From assembly GCA_048498995.1 (NCBI GenBank), contig JBEHWX010000139.1, positions 1 to 11,979 on the forward strand: a DNA stretch of 11,979 bases, written 5' to 3'. Below, piece by piece: positions 6,557-11,979 of the stretch; position 1 is the first letter of the stretch; every line of letters begins with the position of its first letter. The notes under the pieces are model-generated. The model made no database searches and was not told the origin of the DNA. It saw only the letters and a list, made by a program, of their open reading frames with translations. A program made the position numbers and the translations under genes. This DNA is from JBEHWX01 sp048498995. Lineage in GTDB: Bacteria > Bacteroidota > Ignavibacteria > OLB7.

Positions 6557-6689
6557 GACGGGGTACGCTGACGGAGCATGCCGACGGGGCACGGTGGACG
6601 GGGCATACCGACGGGATATGCGGACGGGCTGGCCGACGGGATAGGCTGGACGGGGAGTGCCGATGGTGCTCGTGGCGGTCGGGGGGAGG
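6557..6689. repeat. Degenerate array phased at 13 bp
   Basis: On the plus strand GACGG or a close variant begins at 6557, 6570, 6583, 6597, 6610, 6623, 6635, 6649, 6662 and (weakly) 6675, a spacing of 12-14 bases throughout, with a last GACGG at 6690. The approximate unit is GACGGGGYATRCC. Several units contain GGYATRCC, which is nearly self-complementary. The array is noncoding and lies upstream of the LamG cargo gene, probably inside its 5' leader. Confidence 0.8.
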
Positions 6690-6738
6690 GACGGGACTCT
6701 CGGCTGCGCGGGGTAGGCGCGAGCGTTCGGACGGCCGG

Positions 6739-6767
6739 AATCTACGCTCCCGGAGGGGCGGGATCAA
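6739..6767 (-). promoter_or_regulatory. Candidate sigma-70-type promoter of the LamG cargo gene
   Basis: On the minus strand TTGATC (6767-6762) and TAGATT (6744-6739) are separated by exactly 17 bases. Each hexamer matches the consensus at four of six positions, in otherwise GC-rich DNA. Transcription would start near 6731, giving a leader of about 235 bases that includes the 13-bp array. FCB-group bacteria often use a different promoter consensus, which lowers confidence. Confidence 0.35.
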
Positions 6768-6856
6768 GCGGGGGACCGGGTCCACTTTTGTGGCCCCCCT
6801 CCGATGCCCGCGCCTCGCTGGACCCTCGCGGCATCATCGGTCGGGGGGAGAAACGA

Positions 6857-6891
6857 GGCGCCCCGCTTCTCCGGAACAGAAGCGGGGCGCC
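6857..6891 (-). terminator. Strong hairpin terminator after the adhesin-like gene
   Basis: GGCGCCCCGCTTCT (6857-6870) pairs perfectly with 6878-6891 over 14 bp around a 7-base loop. On the minus strand the stem is followed by TCGTTTCTCC, moderately T-rich. It begins 39 bases past the stop codon of the gene ending at 6931, separating its transcript from that of the downstream cargo gene. Confidence 0.8.
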
Positions 6892-6930
6892 GTCGCCTTG
6901 ATCCCCTTGTCACGGGGGTATTGCATGCGG

Positions 6931-9900
6931 TCAGTTGCCGATCAGGAGCGAGCGGGTTCTGACGCTCGTTCCGGCCGTCACGCGATACAGGTAGCGGCCG
7001 GCGGCCAGCCCCTGCACATCGAGCTCGATCCGGTTCTCGCCGGCGGTACCCTGCAGCCGCTCGGTGCGGACCGCGTGGCCGAGGGCGTCGAACAGCGTCA
7101 GCTCCACGGCGGCCGGCTCGGGAAGCTCGAAGCCGATCGTGGTCGTGCGGACGGCCGGGTTCGGGAAGTTCTGCGCCAGGCTCATCCGGCCGGTCGTTTG
7201 CGGCACCGCCACCTCCACCGTCTTCTCGCTCTCGATGCGGGAGCCGTCGACGTCCACCTGCGTCACGCGATAGCGGTAGATGGCGCCCGGCGTCAGACGG
7301 TCGGCATCCAGGAAGTGATAGCTCTTGCCGATCGGCGAGGTGCCGAGGCCCTTCAGCTCCGGATCGTTGAGATAGGAGGCGATCGGCGCGAAGGTCGTGT
7401 CCAGGCCGGGCTCGTTGCCGACCGCGGCGCGCGACAGGATGAAGCCGGCGTTGTCGTGCTCGCTGGCGGTGCGCCAGTCGAGCTCCACGGCCGAGCCGTT
7501 CCATGCGCCGTCGAAGCCGGACATCAGCACCGGGAGCACGTTGTCGCCGCCGCCGCCGAGGCCGAACTCCGAGAAGCTGGTGAGGCCGCCGCGGCGTGCC
7601 CTCGGCGAGCTGTTCGAGCCCATGCCGGCCATGTGCGAGCCGAGGATCTGCCAACTGGCGTTCGTGTTCGGACGCTTGACGATGTGAACCGTCGTGTAAT
7701 CCTGAATGCCGCCGAAGTTCGTGCCGGTCAGCTCCACCGTGTAGGTGCCGCCGGTGAGGCCGTCGGAATTGTGGATGTACCAGTATCCCTCGCGAGCCAC
7801 GTTCTTGATCGACGTCGCGCCGTCCATCGCCGGCAGGCCGCGGGTCCCCGGGTTCGAGGGGATGAAGCAGGTTACCACCGTGCCGGAGGTCGACGGCGCG
7901 CCGGTGAAGCTCAGGTTGTTCGGAACGTAGCGGCCGACCTCGGCCACCGGGTAGAGCACGTCGCTGACGGCTGCCTGGGCGAACCAGCGCTTCATGCAGC
8001 CGACGCAGCCGCCGGAGGTGTAGCTGAGCGAGCCGAGGTTCGTGCCGCTGGTGCCGATCGTCAGCGTGTCGCTGCCGCTGTTGATGTAGCTGTCCATCGA
8101 GAGCGTGCCGGCCACCGATGCGTTGCCGGTCATCGACTTGACGCCGCCGGAGGTCATCAGGTTGCCGTAGGTCACCGCGCCGATCGCCTGCGTGCTGCCG
8201 TAGAACTCCACGGTGCTGGCGGCGTTGAGCGTGTTGGTCGCGAAGTTCGTCGGGAAGCCGGCCGTGCCGCCGATCCTGAGCGTGGTGCCCGAGGCCATCG
8301 AGAACACGCCGCCGTTGGTGGTCCGGTCCAGCGAGTAGCTGGTGAGATCCACCGTGCCGGTCGTGATCGTCAGGTTGCCGGTCATCGTGCCGGACGAGGT
8401 CATCGTCTTGGTGCCGGTGCCGTTGAAGGTCAGGTTGTTGAACGTCGTTCCGGCGATCGACTGGGCGCCGGTGCCGTTGATCTGGATCGTGCCGCCGTTG
8501 GCCGCCACCGTCGGGCTGCCGGTGACCACGAAGTTTCCGGAGATCGACGTGGTGCCGGAGGAGAGGATCTTGGTGCCGGTGCCGCCGAAGGTCAGGTTGC
8601 CGTAGGATTCGGGGCTGATCGTCTGGTTGGTACCATTGTAGACCACCGTGCTCGTGCCGCTGATCGTGTGCGTCGTGTAGCTGGAGGGGAAGCCTCCGGT
8701 GCCGCCGATGTTCAGCGTGGCGCCGGCGCCGATGTTCAGCGTGCCGCCGGTCGAGCCGCGGTTGACCGTGTGGGTGCCGAGCGTGAAGGTGCTGCCGGCG
8801 GCGATCATCAGGTCGCCGTTGACCGTCAGGTTGCTGTTGAGCGTCACTCCCGCCGGATTGTTGATCGTCACGTTCCTGACCGAGGTCGCGTCGGTCGGAA
8901 GCTCCGCGCCGGTGGCCGTGGCCGTCGAGCCCTGGTAGACCACGTCGAGCGGATAGTTGTACTTGATCGTGCCGGAGACGGTGCCGCCGTTCGGGGTAAC
9001 CACCGCGCCGGAGGCAAGCTGCACCGTGTCGCCGGCGGTGGCCCCGGCAAGCTGGCCGCTGGAGAGGGTGAGGCTGTCCTTGACCACCAGCGGTCCGGTC
9101 ACCACCACGCCCGAGGAGTTGTCGATCACCAGCGTCGAGATCGTCGTCACCGTCGGCGGCAGCACGATCACCGTGTCGCTCGGTCCGATCGTGATCGACG
9201 AGGAATCGCCCGGATGGAAGTTCGTCGTCGTTCCGTGCATCGGACGCTTGATCGTGATGTTGTTCTTGCCGACGACGAAGAGTCCGATGATCAGGTCGGC
9301 GCTGCCGTTGAGCGTGACCGGGCCGCCGAGGATCATGCCGTCGTTCCGGTTGACGGTGAGCTTGCTGAGCTCGACGGCCGGGAGGGTGAGCTGGCCGGCG
9401 CTGCCGCCGGTGGAGTCGCAGATCACGATGTTCGAGGAGGTGCCGCCGGTGAGGCCGCCGCTGACCGTGGTGAGCGTGCCGCCGATGCCGAGCGTGTTCG
9501 AGCCGATCGAGAGGCTGCCGCTGCGGAGCGTGAGCGTGCCGCTGGTGTTGATCGAGCTGTTCATCAGCACCGGGAAGGAGCTGTTGTTCACCTCGACCGA
9601 GTTGAACGAGGTGGTCGAGCTGCCGGAGATCGTCTGCGAGGTCGTGCCGCTGAACTTCACCGTGCTGGTTCCCTTCGTGAAGGTGCCGTCGTTGGTGAAG
9701 TTCCCCTTCACGCTCAGCGTGGTCGAGCCGGCGGCCAGCTCCGCGCCGCTGGAGACGCTGATGCTGCCGCTGATCGTGTCGTTGCCGCTGAAGGTCTTCT
9801 TGCCGCGCTTCACCTTCAGATGTCCCCACTGATACGGGGCCATCGTCGGGATCGTCTGGTTCGGTCCGGCCGCCCAGGTGACGGTGCCGTTGGAGAGCGC

Positions 9901-11214
9901 CTTGTTGTTGAAGCTCGGGAAGGTGGTCGCCGTCGAGATGCTGCCGACCATCAGCTCGCCGCTGGCGCCGATCGTGAGGGTGCCGGAGCTGCCCGGTCCG
10001 GAGATCTGGTTGCCGTTGTCGTCGAAGACACCCTTGGTCACCGTCAGATCGTTCTGCACCGTCAGGCCGGCGCCGAGGCGGACCGTGTCGGTCGCGTTCG
10101 TCTTGTTGATCGTGACGTTGTAGAAGGTATAGGCGCCGCCGATCGTCTGGGTGCCGGAGCCGCTGAAGGTCATCGAGGCGCCGGTGGCGTTGGTCACCGT
10201 GCCGCCGCTCGGGAAGTTGCCGCCGATCGAGGCCGAGCCGCCGCTGACGTGCGTCCACTTGGAGTTGGAAGTGCCCCCCCAGGAGACGTCGCCCGAGACG
10301 TTGACGTTGCCGCCGGTGCTGTCGCGCAGCTCGCAGACGCGGTTGCCGGAAGCGGCGCCGACGATCGCCAGGCTCGCGCAGGTGAGCGTGCCGTTGCGGA
10401 CGTAGATGATCGTGGAGTTGTTGCCGGTGGCGCCGGCGTTCAGGTTCACCGCGCCGCTGACCGTCAGCGAGTTGTTGTTCAGCGTGATCGAGGAGCTGTT
10501 GCTGCCGTTGGAGGAGTTGTTCAGCTGGATCGTCGCCGCGCTGTAGCTTCCCAGCAGCGTGATGTGGTTGCCGGAGGCGATCGTCACCGAATCGCTCGAG
10601 CTGTTCGGCGTCGACACCGCCTTGGCGTAGGCGCCGCTGGCCGAGGCCGAGGCGGTCGACGAGAGGGTGAGCGAGGTGTTGCTGGCGATCGAGGCGACCG
10701 TGCCGATCAGGGTGCCGGTGGCCGACTGAAGCACGATCCGGTCGCCGACGGTGAGCTGCGTGCTGAAGAGCGTGCTCGTGCCCGTGACCGTGGCGCTGCC
10801 GCTGGTGGCCGAGATCGTTCCGGTCAGATACTGTACCGTCTGCTTGGCGTAGGCGCCGCTGGTCGTCGAGCCGGCGTTGGCCGTGAGGGTGAGCGAGGTG
10901 TTGCTGGCGATGGCCGATACCGTGCCCACCACCGTGGTCGACGCGCTCTGGAGCACCAGGCGGTCGCCGACGGCGAGCTCGGTCGTGAATGCGGTTCCGG
11001 TTCCGGTGACGGTCGCGCTGCCGCTGCTGAGCGAGATCGTGCCGGTCAGATTCTTGTTCCAGACACCCGTGCCCCAGTTTCCGGACTGGGTCGAGATATA
11101 CTGCGCGCCGTGCGCCACGCTCAGGCCGAGCGTCAGAAGCGACAACAGCAGAAAGAAGAGGGCAACCCCGGTGCGTCGAAAGATCCGCGGGGAGAAGTAA
11201 GTACCGATGTTCAT
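6931..11214 (-). CDS. Large repetitive adhesin-like T9SS cargo protein
   Basis: This 1427-residue protein is rich in Gly, Ser, Thr and Asn. It begins with a signal peptide (hydrophobic GVALFFLLLSLLTLGLSV, cut near AHGA, residue 37) and a GNWGTGVWN motif. Two tandem 69-residue repeats follow (56-124 and 130-198; LTGTIS, SATVTGT, VGDR, VLQSA, IASNTSLTL, SGAYAK). Residues about 200-1065 are beta-strand repeats with elements such as GTGTQTIGG, YNVTIN, FNNLTFNGTGTKTM and NLTITTGTVDL, as in beta-helical adhesins. A CVGCMKRWF...LYPV...YVPNNLSF module starts at 1070. An Fn3-like module spans 1241-1342, and residues 1343-1427 are a classic T9SS sorting domain (SLAQNFPNP, TTIGFELP, LTLFDALGHAV, GENRIELDV, AAGRYLYR). 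It should be displayed on or released from the cell surface, probably for adhesion or matrix; that role is inferred. ATG 11214 is chosen because it opens directly onto the signal peptide; no strong ribosome binding site is seen. Confidence 0.88.
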   Translation of the reverse strand: MNIGTYFSPRIFRRTGVALFFLLLSLLTLGLSVAHGAQYISTQSGNWGTGVWNKNLTGTISLSSGSATVTGTGTAFTTELAVGDRLVLQSASTTVVGTVSAIASNTSLTLTANAGSTTSGAYAKQTVQYLTGTISATSGSATVTGTSTLFSTQLTVGDRIVLQSATGTLIGTVASIASNTSLTLSSTASASASGAYAKAVSTPNSSSDSVTIASGNHITLLGSYSAATIQLNNSSNGSNSSSITLNNNSLTVSGAVNLNAGATGNNSTIIYVRNGTLTCASLAIVGAASGNRVCELRDSTGGNVNVSGDVSWGGTSNSKWTHVSGGSASIGGNFPSGGTVTNATGASMTFSGSGTQTIGGAYTFYNVTINKTNATDTVRLGAGLTVQNDLTVTKGVFDDNGNQISGPGSSGTLTIGASGELMVGSISTATTFPSFNNKALSNGTVTWAAGPNQTIPTMAPYQWGHLKVKRGKKTFSGNDTISGSISVSSGAELAAGSTTLSVKGNFTNDGTFTKGTSTVKFSGTTSQTISGSSTTSFNSVEVNNSSFPVLMNSSINTSGTLTLRSGSLSIGSNTLGIGGTLTTVSGGLTGGTSSNIVICDSTGGSAGQLTLPAVELSKLTVNRNDGMILGGPVTLNGSADLIIGLFVVGKNNITIKRPMHGTTTNFHPGDSSSITIGPSDTVIVLPPTVTTISTLVIDNSSGVVVTGPLVVKDSLTLSSGQLAGATAGDTVQLASGAVVTPNGGTVSGTIKYNYPLDVVYQGSTATATGAELPTDATSVRNVTINNPAGVTLNSNLTVNGDLMIAAGSTFTLGTHTVNRGSTGGTLNIGAGATLNIGGTGGFPSSYTTHTISGTSTVVYNGTNQTISPESYGNLTFGGTGTKILSSGTTSISGNFVVTGSPTVAANGGTIQINGTGAQSIAGTTFNNLTFNGTGTKTMTSSGTMTGNLTITTGTVDLTSYSLDRTTNGGVFSMASGTTLRIGGTAGFPTNFATNTLNAASTVEFYGSTQAIGAVTYGNLMTSGGVKSMTGNASVAGTLSMDSYINSGSDTLTIGTSGTNLGSLSYTSGGCVGCMKRWFAQAAVSDVLYPVAEVGRYVPNNLSFTGAPSTSGTVVTCFIPSNPGTRGLPAMDGATSIKNVAREGYWYIHNSDGLTGGTYTVELTGTNFGGIQDYTTVHIVKRPNTNASWQILGSHMAGMGSNSSPRARRGGLTSFSEFGLGGGGDNVLPVLMSGFDGAWNGSAVELDWRTASEHDNAGFILSRAAVGNEPGLDTTFAPIASYLNDPELKGLGTSPIGKSYHFLDADRLTPGAIYRYRVTQVDVDGSRIESEKTVEVAVPQTTGRMSLAQNFPNPAVRTTTIGFELPEPAAVELTLFDALGHAVRTERLQGTAGENRIELDVQGLAAGRYLYRVTAGTSVRTRSLLIGN
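10621..11049 (-). repeat. Tandem duplication inside the adhesin-like gene (222-bp period)
   Basis: The stretches 10843-11049 and 10621-10827 encode two copies of a 69-residue unit with a 74-residue period. Conserved parts are LTGTIS, SGSATVTGT, VGDR, VLQSA, GTV, IASNTSLTL and SGAYAK. The DNA is also similar; for example CTTGGCGTAGGCGCCGCTGG begins at both 10621 and 10843. Divergence between copies shows the duplication is not very recent. Confidence 0.9.
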
Positions 11215-11486
11215 ACGCCGTGACAAGATCAAGAGTTGAAGAGCTGACTTCTGTGGATCGATGCCGCCGGTACGCGAAGGCAATGACGATCCTGGACGCG
11301 ATGCCGGAGCAATCGCGGGAGGAAGCCGTCGCCATACGGCTCTTCGTGCTGGGACTGGCAGAAACGGACGTCAGGACATGGCAAGCCACGCCCCGGCGTG
11401 CCCCATGGGCGACGGGGTGCGATGGTTCGACGACGGACGTAATTGGGACCACGCCTGCGTCGACATCGCTCTGGACTGTCGATCAG

Positions 11487-11516
11487 TTGCTACTGGACGT
11501 AGGGACCGGATATAAT
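11487..11516 (+). promoter_or_regulatory. Promoter-like TTGCTA-18-TATAAT
   Basis: A perfect TATAAT at 11511-11516 lies 18 bases after TTGCTA (11487-11492) on the plus strand. This stands out in GC-rich DNA. A second element, TGGTATAAC at 11546-11554, resembles an extended -10. No gene follows on the plus strand, so the product would be an RNA or a gene beyond the window. It may be chance. Confidence 0.35.
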
Positions 11517-11791
11517 GGACGCCGCTGGAGGCGCCGGTGTACAGTGGTATAACTATCAGTTCGTACGGTTCGAGATGGTGCTACTGGGCGTAGCGAGGCA
11601 AAACTATGTGATGCGGAGGATTTGTGCAAGAGCCCGGAAGTCTCACCCGCGGGCTCGGCACCGACATTCCATCATCTCATTCACGAACTTCCACCGGAAG
11701 CCTCGTTCCAACGCGCTTTGTCGCGCATGCCGTTGCTCCCGGCCGCGCATGTATCAACATGTCGCGCGCATTCGGAGCACTGTCTCACGCC

Positions 11792-11809
11792 TCCGATGTC
11801 GCCATCGGA
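11792..11809. other. Perfect 7-bp hairpin in the gene-free terminal stretch
   Basis: TCCGATG (11792-11798) pairs with CATCGGA (11803-11809) around a TCGC tetraloop, followed by AGCTCTTTCC on the plus strand. It could end a plus-strand transcript starting from the promoter-like sequence near 11511, but it is short and may be chance. Confidence 0.3.
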
Positions 11810-11979
11810 AGCTCTTTCCACCCGCCTCGCCTCGACAGCCGGTCGTGGATGCATCCCTCTCGGAATCATGGTTTCCGGCATGACCGGAGGGAGCCTCGGG
11901 CTCGGGAGGAGCTGGTCGAATTCAGGGGTGGCGGCGGGGAGGGAATACAACCGCATCCCAAAAAACACCACACAAAAAC

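Larger units (their letters stand above)
6496..6930. other. Gene-free gap between the two T9SS cargo genes
   Basis: No gene is supported in this 435-base gap. In the minus-strand direction it holds the terminator of the adhesin-like gene (6857-6891), a candidate promoter (6739-6767), a 13-bp phased degenerate repeat array (6557-6689), and a leader hairpin (6534-6553), ending at the ribosome binding site of the LamG cargo gene. CCAC/GTGG arms around TTTT near 6782-6793 form another small hairpin. Confidence 0.7.
11215..11979. other. Gene-free terminal stretch with hairpins and repeats
   Basis: I find no gene here. The ORFs that cross it are arginine-rich or show no family features. It should contain the promoter of the adhesin-like gene (minus strand). 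It also holds a plus-strand promoter-like sequence (11487-11516) and a 14-base repeat GCTACTGGRCGTAG at 11489-11502 and 11580-11593. CGGAAG occurs at 11635, 11695 and 11806. Hairpins lie at 11630-11656, 11792-11809 and 11891-11903. The last 20 bases are A and C only. Confidence 0.6.

Noticed and set aside
4705..11223. 2172-residue plus-strand ORF as a real gene
   Set aside because: It lies opposite two well-supported genes with signal peptides and sorting domains. Its translation is low-complexity Arg/Gly/Ala/Val with no recognisable domain, as expected of an antisense shadow.
6764..11452. 1562-residue minus-strand ORF in a different frame from the adhesin
   Set aside because: It is full of Arg, His, Gln and Asp runs with no domain, and overlaps almost all of the adhesin gene, which has clear family features.
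11220..11552. 110-residue plus-strand ORF in the terminal stretch
   Set aside because: A short part looks protein-like, but the rest is arginine-rich and without motifs; it starts almost opposite the adhesin start codon and has no ribosome binding site I trust.
11515..11971. 122-residue plus-strand and 96-residue minus-strand ORFs near the end
   Set aside because: They overlap each other, are rich in Arg, Pro and Ser, and show no family features.

Overview
The window is GC-rich bacterial DNA. It carries six well-supported protein genes, one probable small or remnant gene, and several gene-free stretches with short tandem repeats and hairpins. Two large secreted proteins end in a type IX secretion (T9SS) sorting domain, one with the classic QNFPNP start. 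T9SS is confined to the Bacteroidota/Chlorobiota and related FCB lineages. Together with the high GC, this suggests a high-GC member such as an Ignavibacteria/Kapaibacteria-like or Rhodothermia-like organism. The phylum-level statement is an inference from protein architecture, because no rRNA or marker gene is present.

Layout. At 72-230 (-) there is a short ORF that reads like the C-terminal end of a protein, followed by a 26-bp palindrome. An enoyl-CoA hydratase/crotonase lies at 554-1339 (+), with both catalytic glutamates. It converges on a deoxyhypusine synthase-like protein at 1576-2553 (-), and a perfect 16-bp-stem terminator sits between them. A divergent gap with three 17-bp tandem repeats leads to an FRG-domain protein at 2813-3604 (+), whose GTG start is fixed by a strong ribosome binding site. 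That gene converges on a secreted TPR-like protein at 3747-4394 (-), again with a hairpin between. Two minus-strand genes for T9SS cargo follow. The first (4561-6495) has a LamG-like domain. The second (6931-11214) is a 1427-residue repetitive beta-rich adhesin-like protein. The last 765 bases hold no gene I can support.

The two T9SS proteins share a closely related Fn3-like module just before the sorting domain, so they look like paralogous surface proteins that would use the same secretion machinery. None of that machinery is encoded here. The crotonase, DHS-like, FRG and TPR genes look like unrelated single-gene units separated by terminators. I see no operon that links them into one pathway.

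The most unusual DNA-level signal is a degenerate array of about ten units phased at 13 bp (6557-6689) in the presumed 5' leader of the LamG cargo gene. Other short direct repeats lie next to several genes: 13 bp after the crotonase, 18 and 19 bp before it, 17 bp before the FRG gene. The 4.3-kb adhesin gene also has very long spurious ORFs on both strands, which I attribute to its composition. I did not find a clear new defence or mobile system. The FRG protein, the DHS-like protein and the 13-bp array are the items most worth following.
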